The position numbers were made by a program, and so were the translations under genes. Below are positions 46,072-54,568 of a stretch of 64,000 nt of DNA, piece after piece (position 1 is the stretch's first letter; every line of letters begins with the position of its first letter). Below the pieces are notes generated by a model. That model was given only the letters and a program-made list of their open reading frames with translations, was not told the DNA's origin and searched no databases. Source of the DNA: Streptomyces flaveolus (GTDB lineage: Bacteria; Actinomycetota; Actinomycetes; Streptomycetales; Streptomycetaceae); assembly GCF_000716535.1 (NCBI RefSeq), contig NZ_JNWV01000020.1, positions 186,001 through 250,000 on the forward strand. The letters run 5' to 3'.

Positions 46072-47148
46072 TCACCGACGTACGACGTCCCCGAACCGGA
46101 TGTCGTACGCGGTGCGCGGGTGCATGACCGAGAGCATCCGCTCCCCCTCCGCGGTCACCTCCTCCCTGCGCGCCCTGTCCAGCTCGGCGAAGGTCTCGAT
46201 GACGAGGGTGTCGCCGTCGAGCTTCCACAGACCGGCCAGGAAACCGTCGACCAGCAGGGTGCGGTGGGCCTGGTTGCCCTGCCAGTGCCGGCCGCGGTGC
46301 GCGGGCGGTACGACACGGGTGCGGTCGGCGTGGGCGAGCAGGAGGTTGTCGAACTCGGGCAGGAAGCGGGGCGGTGCGGGGGTGGCCGGGTCGGGGCGCG
46401 GGGCGGCGGGGAGGTCGAAGAGTTCGACGCCGTCCGGGTCACGGAAGGTCAGCAGCCGCGGGCGCAGGCGTTCGAACGCGGGTTTGAGGCGGGTGAGCCC
46501 GGCCCAGGTCTGCATGTCCCGCACGGAGGCGGGGCCGAAGGCGGCGAGGTAGCGCAGGACCACGGCGTCCGGCGCGGGGGCGGGTTCGCAGGGGCGGCCC
46601 AGCCAGTGCTCGGCGGTGGTGAGGGAGACCTGGCCGCTCTCCTCCCACAGGCCGCGCGGGGTGACCTGGACGAGGGGGAGCGTGCAGCGGGCGGCGACGG
46701 CGAGGGCCCGCGGGTCGGCGTCCGGCCACTCGGCGCCGAGCGCCGCGCGCAACTGGGCCATGGTCCGCGGCTCGGCCTCCACCAGTTCCCGGGCGACGGC
46801 CGCGAGCCGGTCCAGGTCGACGCCGGCCAGCCCCGTGCGGAAGTTGCCCAGCTCGCGGTCGCGGGCCGGCTGGACGAAGGGCCGCAGGGTGAGGCAGTCG
46901 TCGGCGGTGTGGGTGTGGATCGTGGAGCGCAGGGTGACCATCCGGGCCACGTCCCGGCCGGCCATGAGCGCGGACAGCCGCTGCGGTGTGAAACCGTCCA
47001 GGCGGGCGGCGAGGGCGTAGTACGGCGGCCTGGTGTTCTGCGCCTGGAGGCCGAGGAGATGACTCACCGCGTCCCCGGCCGGCCGCGCGGACCGGGTCAG
47101 CAGGAGCTGCCGGGCGAGGGTGGCGCGGTTCAGCGCACGGACGTCCAT
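46072..47148 (-). CDS. AlkZ-like winged-helix DNA glycosylase family protein (HTH_42)
   Basis: A 358-residue protein with the HTH_42/AlkZ architecture of three winged-helix-like segments. The catalytic QxQ motif is intact (LLGLQAQNTR, Gln35 and Gln37), and TLRSTIHTHTADD is the conserved block that follows. In Streptomyces relatives this fold removes bulky alkyl or crosslink lesions from DNA; several are self-resistance factors for DNA-damaging antibiotics. No such cluster is visible here, so a housekeeping role is more likely. I start at ATG 47148; ATG 47208 adds a Ser/Arg-rich tail without support. Confidence 0.85.
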   Translation of the reverse strand: MDVRALNRATLARQLLLTRSARPAGDAVSHLLGLQAQNTRPPYYALAARLDGFTPQRLSALMAGRDVARMVTLRSTIHTHTADDCLTLRPFVQPARDRELGNFRTGLAGVDLDRLAAVARELVEAEPRTMAQLRAALGAEWPDADPRALAVAARCTLPLVQVTPRGLWEESGQVSLTTAEHWLGRPCEPAPAPDAVVLRYLAAFGPASVRDMQTWAGLTRLKPAFERLRPRLLTFRDPDGVELFDLPAAPRPDPATPAPPRFLPEFDNLLLAHADRTRVVPPAHRGRHWQGNQAHRTLLVDGFLAGLWKLDGDTLVIETFAELDRARREEVTAEGERMLSVMHPRTAYDIRFGDVVRR

Positions 47149-47329
47149 GACCGCCGCACGTCCCGAACCGCTCCGGACGCTGCTCTGCCTACCGCTGCTC
47201 TGGGTCATGAGCGCACGCTAACGCCCTTGGCGGACAGCGCCTGTCCTCGATGCCCCGCGGTTGTCCCTCCGCCGCCGGCTGTGGTGTCGTACGCGTGGAT
47301 CGCGGGCTGGTTCTTCGGAAGGGGCGGAC

Positions 47330-48172
47330 ATGGGCGAGGCGTTGGTGCTGGGCGGCGGGGGTGTGGGTGGGATCGCCTGGATCACCGGGGTGCTGACGGG
47401 GCTCGCCGAGGCCGGGCGGGACGTGACCGGTGCCGGCCTGCTCGTGGGGACCTCCGCCGGGTCCACCGTGGCCGCGCAGGTGGGCAGCGGGCTGGGTCTG
47501 GAGGAGCTGTACGCCCGGCAGGTGGATCCCGCCTTGCAGGCCGCCGAGATCATGGCCGAGATGGACCTGGAGAAGTTCGCGGCGCAGATCGGCGCGGCCA
47601 TGGAGACGACGGCGTCCATGACGGAGTTGCGGCGCGCGGTCGGGCGGGTGGCGCTCGAGGCGCGGACGGTCCCCGAGGCGGAGCGGCGCGCGGTGATCGA
47701 GTCCCGGCTGCCCTCGCACGGGTGGCCGGAGCGGGCGTTGAAGATCGTCGCGGTGGACGCGGAGAGCGGTGAGCCGCGGGTCTTCGACCGGGCCTCGGGC
47801 GTGCCGCTGGTGGACGCGGTCGCTGCGAGCTGCGCCGTGCCGGGCGTGTGGCCGCCGGTGACGATCGACGGGCGCCGGTACGTGGACGGCGGGGTGCGGT
47901 CCGTCGCCAACGTCGACCTCGCCGCCGGATCCGACCGGGTGCTGGTGCTGGTGCCGCTGGGCACCACCGAACCCTTCCCCAGCGAGCGGCCGCTGGAGCG
48001 GTCCGTGGCGGAGCTGCGCGCCGGCGGCGCCGAGGTCGTGGTCGTCGCTCCCGACGAGGCGTCGGCCGCGGCGATCGGCGACAACGCCCTCGACCCGGCC
48101 ACCCGCCGCCCGGCCGCCGAGGCGGGCCGCGCCCAGGGCCGCGCGCTCGCACTGCCCTGGGCACGGGGCTGA
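47330..48172 (+). CDS. Patatin-like phospholipase
   Basis: A 280-residue patatin-fold hydrolase. The glycine-rich oxyanion region GGGGVGGIAW (8-17), nucleophile Ser42 in GTSAGS and the catalytic Asp in RYVDGGVRS form the Ser-Asp dyad. There is no signal peptide, so it should act inside the cell on lipid esters. ATG 47330 follows GGAAGGGGCGG. It is convergent with the solute-binding protein gene, and about 50 bases separate them. Substrate unknown. Confidence 0.92.
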   Translation: MGEALVLGGGGVGGIAWITGVLTGLAEAGRDVTGAGLLVGTSAGSTVAAQVGSGLGLEELYARQVDPALQAAEIMAEMDLEKFAAQIGAAMETTASMTELRRAVGRVALEARTVPEAERRAVIESRLPSHGWPERALKIVAVDAESGEPRVFDRASGVPLVDAVAASCAVPGVWPPVTIDGRRYVDGGVRSVANVDLAAGSDRVLVLVPLGTTEPFPSERPLERSVAELRAGGAEVVVVAPDEASAAAIGDNALDPATRRPAAEAGRAQGRALALPWARG

Positions 48173-48223
48173 GCACTTCCCGTACGCCGACGGTTTCCCG
48201 GGGCACGGTCGCACACCACGACG

Positions 48224-49543
48224 TCACGGCGCGCGGTCGCACACCGACGGGAGCCAGGTCAGGCCCCGGGTGGCGCTGAGGGTGTCCAGGGAGTGCAGGA
48301 GCTCGTCCAGGTGCCCGGGGTGGGCGAGGAATTCGATCGCCGCCTCAGCGAACGCGTCCCGTACCGCGGGCGGCATCGCGTCGGAGGCGTCGAAGCAGTG
48401 CACGGCCCGCCGGTCGCGGAGGGTGAGTGCCAGGGAGCGGCGCCAGTCCGGGTCGGTGTCGTCGGCGGGCGGGACGCCGGCGTGGACGGAGAACCCCGAC
48501 TGCTGGGCGCTCCAGGCGCGTTGGGCGTCGGCGGAGGCCAGGTACCGGATCAGTTTCTCGGCCGGCGGGGTGGCGTGCAGCAGGGCGACCAGGTCCCCGG
48601 AGACCTCCCACGCGCGGTTGGCGGGGGCGCCGGAGAGGAGCTGGGCGGAGGGCTGGTAGCGGCCGTCGACGTCCTTCCAGGCGTGCTGGCGGCCCCGGAT
48701 GAACGACGCCTGGTGCTCCAGCGTGCAGCCCCGCGGGCTCGCGGTGACCGGTCGCGACGCCGCGTCGTACGGGGTCTGAAGGGCGCGCCGGACGAGGTGC
48801 GGGTCGCCTCCCGCACCGACCAGGTCGCCCCAGGTGGTCCAGGCCGTCTCGACCTGCTTCGACGCCCAGGGCAGTTCGCCGCGCGCCCACTGCTCGTAGA
48901 CGCCGGGACCGTACCGTTGCAGCAGGATGTCCTCGATCCAGTCGGTGCCGGGCCAGCCGCTGGTGGCGCCGGAGCCCATGCCGACGCACCACGCGGCCGG
49001 CCGGTGCACCGCCTGCTTCCGCTCCTGCTCCCCCACTCCGGCCGGGTACCAGACGATGCTCTTCAGGTCGGCCTTGAGCGGGAACCAGTACACGTGCCCG
49101 TCCGCCAGCGGCATGGCCCAGGACGTGCCGAAGTCTGCCTGGGACACCAGGTCTTCCAGCGGCAGCAGGTGCTTCTGCCGGGCGTACTCGGCGAGTTCGC
49201 CGGGGCCGGTGAGCACCACGACGTCGGGCGGCGTCCCGGCCTCGACGTCGGCGCCGAGCACCTGGCTCTCGGCGTTGCTGCCCTGGTAGTCGACGTGGAT
49301 GTGGTGCTTCCGCTCGAACGGTTCGATGACCGCCTTCCGGAAGTTCTCCTCGTCCTCGCCGGTCCAGTTGGCCAGCAGGGTGACGGTCGGCTCCTGCCCG
49401 AGGGCGCGTACGCCCACCACGACGGCCGCCGCCAGCACGACCAGGCAGCTCGCCACCACCGTGACGATGCGGACCAGGCGGCGGGAGGGGCGGAACCGGG
49501 TGCCGGGGGCGGCCGTCGCGGAGCCGCCGGGGTGCGCGTTCAC
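48224..49543 (-). CDS. Membrane-anchored solute-binding protein (family 1 type), sensor operon
   Basis: 439 residues with an N-terminal membrane anchor (VRIVTVVASCLVVLAAAVVVGVRAL, about 27-50) and no lipobox. The rest is a type-1 extracellular solute-binding fold: TVTLLANWTGEDEENFRKAVIEPFERKHHIHVDYQG, PDVVVLTGPGELAEYARQ, then WAMPLADGHVYWFPLKADLKSIVWYPAG and AEKLIRYLASADAQRAW. No ABC permease or ATPase is nearby. Its GTG at 49543 overlaps the stop of the GlnX-like gene (GTGA). It is likely a ligand sensor rather than a transporter part. It differs from the amino-acid-type GlnH of the mycobacterial PknG system. Confidence 0.85.
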   Translation of the reverse strand: MNAHPGGSATAAPGTRFRPSRRLVRIVTVVASCLVVLAAAVVVGVRALGQEPTVTLLANWTGEDEENFRKAVIEPFERKHHIHVDYQGSNAESQVLGADVEAGTPPDVVVLTGPGELAEYARQKHLLPLEDLVSQADFGTSWAMPLADGHVYWFPLKADLKSIVWYPAGVGEQERKQAVHRPAAWCVGMGSGATSGWPGTDWIEDILLQRYGPGVYEQWARGELPWASKQVETAWTTWGDLVGAGGDPHLVRRALQTPYDAASRPVTASPRGCTLEHQASFIRGRQHAWKDVDGRYQPSAQLLSGAPANRAWEVSGDLVALLHATPPAEKLIRYLASADAQRAWSAQQSGFSVHAGVPPADDTDPDWRRSLALTLRDRRAVHCFDASDAMPPAVRDAFAEAAIEFLAHPGHLDELLHSLDTLSATRGLTWLPSVCDRAP

Positions 49544-50628
49544 CGGGGCCTGAACCGGTAGTCGTCGATGTGCCGCCGCAGGCCCGTCTCGGCCAGTGCC
49601 ATCAGCAGGACGCCTCCTATCAGGATCCACACCGCCGCCGACGCGCGGAAGCCGGTGTGCGCCAGGTACGAGGCGGTGTCCCGCCCCGCGTCGGGTATGA
49701 GCCGCCCGGGCAGCGGGCTGTCGAGCAGGTGCCGGGTGTCCGCCATCCCCGCTTGGGTCCATACGGTGAACAGCACGGCGGTGCCGACACCGGCCGCCGA
49801 GAGAGCCAGGGCGGCGAGGAGTTGGCGGTTGTACCGGCGCCGGAAGCGGCGGCGGAGGAAGAGCTGGGTCTCCAGCAGCGCGGCGCCCAGGGCGAGGGCC
49901 AGCAGCAGGGTGACGGTCCAGGCGAGCCACAGCAGCGGGCCGAACGAGGTCTGCCGGTGCACGGCCGCCCGCTGTTGCCGTTGCAGTGCCCGCAGCCGGT
50001 CCTGTATGCCCGAGCCCTTCTCCGTCAGGACGCTGGTGGCATACCTGCGGTACGCCTCGCGCAACAGGCTGCCGTCGGGCTGGAGCTGGGACCTCTGGAC
50101 CTTGTCCGCGTAGACCGTGATCAGCCCGGCGATCGTCTGCAGGGTCTGCCGGCCCGCCGGTCCGCCCACGTCGTCGGCCGCCGCGGCGGCCGACAGGCTC
50201 TGCACGGCGACCGAGATCTGCTTCTGGAAGTCGCTGGTCGGGGCGGGCGCGCCGGCGTCCCGCTGGGCCTCGCCGAGGGCGTACAGGGCGGTGTCCAGGG
50301 AGAGGACGGCGGGGGCGCTGGAGGTGCGCAGCGGGTTCGCGTCGCCGTGCACACCCTGGTACGACACGAACAGCGACAGCGCGAGCAGGGCCGACAGGGC
50401 CAGCAGCAGGCGGTGCCGGACGGCGAGGTCATGGGCGGTCGTGCTGCCGCCGTCCGCCGGGCGCGGCCCGGCACCCGGGAGCCGGGCCCGCAGGCGGGCG
50501 AGGCGGCGCGACGCCCTGCCGGGGACGCGACGGTCGGCGGGGCGCGCCCGTGCGGGGCGTGGGGTGGACGGGGCTGTCGGCTGCGCGCCGGTCGCGGAAC
50601 CGGGCGTCGTCCCCCTGCCGGTGGTCAT
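49540..50628 (-). CDS. Four-helix membrane protein, GlnX-like sensor component
   Basis: 362 residues. A basic, Pro/Arg-rich cytoplasmic N-terminus of about 75 residues leads to helix 1 (LLLALSALLALSLFVSYQGV). A helical extracytoplasmic domain follows (about 100-230, with DTALYALGEAQRDAGAPAPTSDFQKQIS and LITVYADKVQRSQ), then three helices (LLWLAWTVTLLLALALGAALL, LLAALALSAAGVGTAVLF, AAVWILIGGVLLMALA) and a short tail. The layout matches GlnX, which links GlnH to PknG in mycobacteria; assignment is by topology and context. Overlaps its neighbours by four bases on each side (ATGA and GTGA). Confidence 0.72.
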   Translation of the reverse strand: MTTGRGTTPGSATGAQPTAPSTPRPARARPADRRVPGRASRRLARLRARLPGAGPRPADGGSTTAHDLAVRHRLLLALSALLALSLFVSYQGVHGDANPLRTSSAPAVLSLDTALYALGEAQRDAGAPAPTSDFQKQISVAVQSLSAAAAADDVGGPAGRQTLQTIAGLITVYADKVQRSQLQPDGSLLREAYRRYATSVLTEKGSGIQDRLRALQRQQRAAVHRQTSFGPLLWLAWTVTLLLALALGAALLETQLFLRRRFRRRYNRQLLAALALSAAGVGTAVLFTVWTQAGMADTRHLLDSPLPGRLIPDAGRDTASYLAHTGFRASAAVWILIGGVLLMALAETGLRRHIDDYRFRPR

Positions 50629-52226
50629 GCGGGCGCCCCTCTCAGCGGCCGGCCGCACTTGCCGCCGCAGTAGACGGAGTCGGCCGGACCGAGCCACTTG
50701 CACCCCGGACACTCGATGAGGCCGTCGGGACGGACGGGCAGGGACGCGACGGCGGACCCCGGCGGGGTGACTCCGAGCGGGGTGGCGGATTCCGGCGGGG
50801 TGCCGGAGCCCTGCGGGGTGGCGGCCGCGTTCCGCGCGGCGGCAGGCCCCTCCCCCGGGCCCGCCGCCGGCTGTTCCGGTGGCGTCGTCAGGGCGCTGGA
50901 GAGGATCAGGTGCTGCCAGTCGACGTCCTTGAGGCCGGTCCGGACCCGGCCGGTGCCCGGTGCGGCCTCGATCAGCCGGAGCGCGCCGAGCAGTTGGGCG
51001 TCGCCCAGTTCGGCGGCCAGCGCGAGCGCGCGGGTGAGTTCCCGGTCCGCGGTGTCCCGGCCGTCCGTGCCGCGCAGCCAGGCCCGGTAGGCACCGGCGA
51101 CGGCGGCGCTCGCCTGCTGGTACAGCTCGTGCCGGCGGACCCCGGGATGCTGCCCGGAGGCGTCCAGCGGGTTGTCGGTCCAGCGCACCAGGACGGGCTG
51201 CGGCGCGGGCAGCCGTACCGGCCGGCCGAAGTCGGGTACGGCGATCTCCACGGCGGCGAGCTGGAGGTCCTCGCCGGTCTCGCGGCCGGTCGGGTCGGCG
51301 GTCAGGACGACCTGGAAGTGCCGTACCTCGTCGCCCCAGGCCCGGGTGACGTACTCCGCGCCGCGCCCGCCGGAGCCGGCCGGGACGGGCGGCAGTTCCT
51401 GTTCGCTCGGCACCACCTGCTTGACCTGCCGGATCACCGTGCCCGGGGTGGGGGTGAGCCGGATGCGCAGCTCGGGTACCGCCGTGCCGAGCAGTCCCGC
51501 CACCAGCTCCTCGTAGGCGGCGGTCAGTTCGGACTCGGCGCGGACGGCCCGGGCGCGGCCGTGCAGCCGCCGGGTGATGCGCAGCAGCAGTTCGGCGTCC
51601 CAGTCGTCGCCGATGCCCCAGGCGTCGCAGACGAACCGGCCCTCGCAGGCGTCGAGCGCGGTCTCCAGGGGCATGGCGGCCCGGTGGTCGTGCTCGTTGC
51701 GCCCGTCGGTGAGCAGCAGGACGTGTTTCACCGGGGCGGGGTGGTCCTTGAGCAGCCACCGGGCGAGGTCGAGCCAGGTCCCGATGGCGGTGCCGCCGTC
51801 CGCGTCCAGGATCCGTACGGCGCGTTCGGCGGCCTCGCGTTCGCCGGGACCGGCGACGGCGAGCACCCCGCTGCCGGCTCCGGGGTGGACGAGGGTGGCG
51901 TCGAACCGTCCGGAGAGCACGGCGAACGCGGTGCCGTCGGGCAGCATCCGGACCGCCGCGACGGTGGCGTCCTTGGCCGCGTGCAGCTTGGCGGCGGGGT
52001 GGAGCATCGAGCGGGAGGTGTCGACGATCAGCACCTCGGCGAGCGCGGGCCCGGTGCCGGGCACGGGCGCGCCGGAATGTCCCGGGCGGCCCTGGCTCCT
52101 GACCCCGATCTCCAGGATGGCGTGCATCTCCGGGTCCGGGTGCCGCCCGGCGGGGTCCGGCGCGACCGGCAGTTCCTTCTGCTGGCCGACCGCGAGCGTC
52201 ACCTCGGTCTCCTCGGCCACGGTCAT
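50625..52226 (-). CDS. Cytoplasmic VWA protein with C-terminal zinc ribbon
   Basis: 533 residues, no signal peptide. The VWA domain (about 60-260) has the MIDAS DTSRS at 69-73, Thr in GGTAIGTW and Asp in LLTDGRNEHD. A beta-rich middle follows (about 265-370), then a helical block (LTRALALAAELGDAQLLGALRLIE), a Pro/Ala-rich linker, and a zinc ribbon with C506/C509/C520/C524. Architecture suggests a metal-dependent scaffold for the kinase or protease of the operon. The start is ATG 52226 with GGGAAGAGG upstream, 71 bases after the kinase stop. Stop overlaps the GlnX-like start. Confidence 0.85.
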   Translation of the reverse strand: MTVAEETEVTLAVGQQKELPVAPDPAGRHPDPEMHAILEIGVRSQGRPGHSGAPVPGTGPALAEVLIVDTSRSMLHPAAKLHAAKDATVAAVRMLPDGTAFAVLSGRFDATLVHPGAGSGVLAVAGPGEREAAERAVRILDADGGTAIGTWLDLARWLLKDHPAPVKHVLLLTDGRNEHDHRAAMPLETALDACEGRFVCDAWGIGDDWDAELLLRITRRLHGRARAVRAESELTAAYEELVAGLLGTAVPELRIRLTPTPGTVIRQVKQVVPSEQELPPVPAGSGGRGAEYVTRAWGDEVRHFQVVLTADPTGRETGEDLQLAAVEIAVPDFGRPVRLPAPQPVLVRWTDNPLDASGQHPGVRRHELYQQASAAVAGAYRAWLRGTDGRDTADRELTRALALAAELGDAQLLGALRLIEAAPGTGRVRTGLKDVDWQHLILSSALTTPPEQPAAGPGEGPAAARNAAATPQGSGTPPESATPLGVTPPGSAVASLPVRPDGLIECPGCKWLGPADSVYCGGKCGRPLRGAPA

Positions 52227-52297
52227 CGCTGCCTCTTCCCAAGTGGTCCGAAAGGTCGTTTCCTCCGGGCGTCGTGCTTCCGGAGGGCCGTGCGGGG

Positions 52298-54568
52298 TCA
52301 GAACGTGGTCATCGGCCGGACCGCGTGGGCCAGGTCGAGGAGCCGGCCGTGTTCGCCGGCGGTGCGGGCCTGGGCGGCCAGTTGCCGGAAGGAGTGCTCC
52401 AGCAGGGTGCGCAGGCTGTCCTCGTCCCCGGGTCCGAGGAGGTCCCCGGCGGGGAAGTCCGGTCCCCAGCCCTGGGCGGGCCGGCCGTGCAGGGCGTTCT
52501 CGCGGACCTCCGCCACCAGCCGGGCCCGGGACTCCCCGGCCGTCGCGCCGCCGTCCAGGCGCAGTACGGGCAGCCGCCGGACCGCGTCCCGCAGACCGGC
52601 CGGGGTGGGCGGGTCGCCGTGCAGGATGCCGGCGCGGACGCGGACGGCCGCGATGCGGGCGGCGTCGTAGTGCCGGGAGGTGGCGGGCACCTCGTCGAGG
52701 ACGTGGACGGCGGCGTCCCGGTCGCCGCCGGCCAGGTGGCCGCGGGCCAGGCCGAACGCGGCGGCGGTGTGCGCGGAGTCCCGTTTCCAGACGGCTTCGT
52801 AGTACCGCATGGCCCGCGCGGGGCGCCCGCCGTCCGTGGACCGGGAGCCGGTGTGTTCGGCGCAGTAGGCGAGGGCGAGCTTGGGCACGTACTCGCCGGG
52901 CAGGGCCCGGTAGACGGCGTCGAAGCGGGCGCCGGCCGGCTCCACCTCGCCCTTGCTGAGGTGCAGCACGCCGTGGTGCCAGGCGATGCGCCAGTCATGG
53001 GCGGCGGCGCGTTCGCCGAGCTGGGTCTCGGCCTCGGCGAGCCAGCTCTCCGCCGCCCGCTGCTCGCCCTTCCTGAGGTAGGCGCGGCACAGCCACAGCG
53101 CGGTCTCGGGGGTGCCGAGGCGGGATTCGCGGGGCCACTGCCGGGCGACCCGGTCGGGGGCGTCGGGCGGGAAGGTGTCCAGGAGCAGGGCGGCGCCGTC
53201 GTCGGGGTCGGGCAGCGGCTCGGGCAGGGCGCCGGCCACCTCCGCGGCGGCGGGCGGGGAGACGTCCAGGCCGGCGGGCCGCTCGCCGGGGCGGGTGGTC
53301 CAGTGGTCCAGGGCGGGGATGGCGCCGAGTCCGGCGTCGAGGCTGGCGCCGGTCGCGCGGAACCGGGTGGAGCTCTCCGGCAGTTGCTCGCCGAACTGGA
53401 GCGAGCGGAACTCGCGGAGGACCTCCCAGAGTTGGCGGGACATCTCGGCGGCGGAGCGGAACCGGGCGCGGGGTTCGGCGTGGGTGGCGCGGGCGATGAG
53501 GCGGCGGAAGGAGTCGGGGGCGAGGCCGCGGGCGGGTTCGGTGTCGCGGGCCAGGGCCTGGAGGGTCATGCCGACGGTGTAGAGGTCGCTGTCGACGTGC
53601 CAGCCGCGCCGGTCGATCTCCTCCTGGGGCGGGGCGAAGCCGGCCGTGTGGACGTAGGCGGAGGTGCGGTCGCCGATGGCGCGGACGGCGCCGAGGTCGA
53701 TGACCTTGATCGCCCGTCCGAAGTGGATGACGTTGGCGGGCTTCATGTCGCAGTAGAGCAGGCCGCGTTCGTGCATGTACTGGAGGGCGCCGAGGATCTT
53801 GCAGCCGTAGGTGAGGACGTGGTCGAGCCGGGGGCGGCCGTGGAAGATCCGCTCGACGTCGTCGGCGTCGAAGAGCTGTTGCAGGGAGCGTCCGCCGATG
53901 TAGTCCATGACCAGGTAGCCGGTGGGTGAGCGGCCGGGGGCCCGGTCCTCGGCGTAGGTGATGATGCGGACGATGTCGGGGTGGTGCAGGTCGGTCAGGG
54001 AACGGCGCTCCTCGACGGCGGTGCGGCGGGCGAGGGCGTCGTGGACGTTGATCTGGCCCTTGAGGACGACCCGGTGGCCGTCGGCCCGGGTGTCCTCGGC
54101 GAGGTACACCCAGCCGAGGCCGCCGTGGGCGAGGCAGCCGAGGACCTCGTAGTGGTCGGCGACGACGTCGCCCCTGGTGAGCTGCGGCCGGAAGGAGTAG
54201 GGCGTGCCGCAGCGGGGGCAGCGGCCGGTGTCGCGGGCGGGCTGGCCGCCGTAGCCGATGCCGATGGTCATGGTGCAGCCGTTCGCGCCGCAGCGGCGGC
54301 CCCCGGCGGGCGGTCGCGGGTCCTCGACGAGGACGTCGTCGGGGACGGGGACGTCGGGCAGGACGACCAGTCCGTGCTGGTCGAGTTCGCCGATGCCGGC
54401 GACGGCGTGCACGGCCGCCGGACCGGGGGGCTCGGGCCCCTCGGCGGAGCCGGCCGGGGGCCGGGCCGGGGGTGCGGTGCGCGGTTCGGCGTGCCGGTGG
54501 CCGCAGGTGTCGCAGTAGCCGGTGGCCATGATGCGGCCCGCGCAGCCGGGCCGGATGCACGAGGTCAC
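52298..54568 (-). CDS. PknG-like Ser/Thr protein kinase with two zinc ribbons and TPR tail
   Basis: 756 residues. Ribbon 1: C4/C9/C19/C22. Ribbon 2: C93/C98/C117/C120, directly before the kinase, like the rubredoxin-type module of PknG. Kinase domain about 140-420: AHGGLGWVYLAED (P-loop), Lys170 in VVLKGQI, YCDMKPAN (catalytic Asp274; non-RD, as in PknG) and DLG at 291. The C-terminal 330 residues are TPR-like. No membrane helix, so cytoplasmic. Its start overlaps the protease stop (ATGA). In actinobacteria PknG controls 2-oxoglutarate metabolism downstream of a GlnH/GlnX sensor; the gene neighbours here suggest a related circuit with other partners. Confidence 0.9.
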   Translation of the reverse strand: MTSCIRPGCAGRIMATGYCDTCGHRHAEPRTAPPARPPAGSAEGPEPPGPAAVHAVAGIGELDQHGLVVLPDVPVPDDVLVEDPRPPAGGRRCGANGCTMTIGIGYGGQPARDTGRCPRCGTPYSFRPQLTRGDVVADHYEVLGCLAHGGLGWVYLAEDTRADGHRVVLKGQINVHDALARRTAVEERRSLTDLHHPDIVRIITYAEDRAPGRSPTGYLVMDYIGGRSLQQLFDADDVERIFHGRPRLDHVLTYGCKILGALQYMHERGLLYCDMKPANVIHFGRAIKVIDLGAVRAIGDRTSAYVHTAGFAPPQEEIDRRGWHVDSDLYTVGMTLQALARDTEPARGLAPDSFRRLIARATHAEPRARFRSAAEMSRQLWEVLREFRSLQFGEQLPESSTRFRATGASLDAGLGAIPALDHWTTRPGERPAGLDVSPPAAAEVAGALPEPLPDPDDGAALLLDTFPPDAPDRVARQWPRESRLGTPETALWLCRAYLRKGEQRAAESWLAEAETQLGERAAAHDWRIAWHHGVLHLSKGEVEPAGARFDAVYRALPGEYVPKLALAYCAEHTGSRSTDGGRPARAMRYYEAVWKRDSAHTAAAFGLARGHLAGGDRDAAVHVLDEVPATSRHYDAARIAAVRVRAGILHGDPPTPAGLRDAVRRLPVLRLDGGATAGESRARLVAEVRENALHGRPAQGWGPDFPAGDLLGPGDEDSLRTLLEHSFRQLAAQARTAGEHGRLLDLAHAVRPMTTF

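Noticed and set aside
48207..48247. Direct repeat CGGTCGCACACC possibly marking an attachment site
   Set aside because: Only 12 bp, both copies within 41 bases, no integrase or mobile gene nearby, and one copy is inside a gene.
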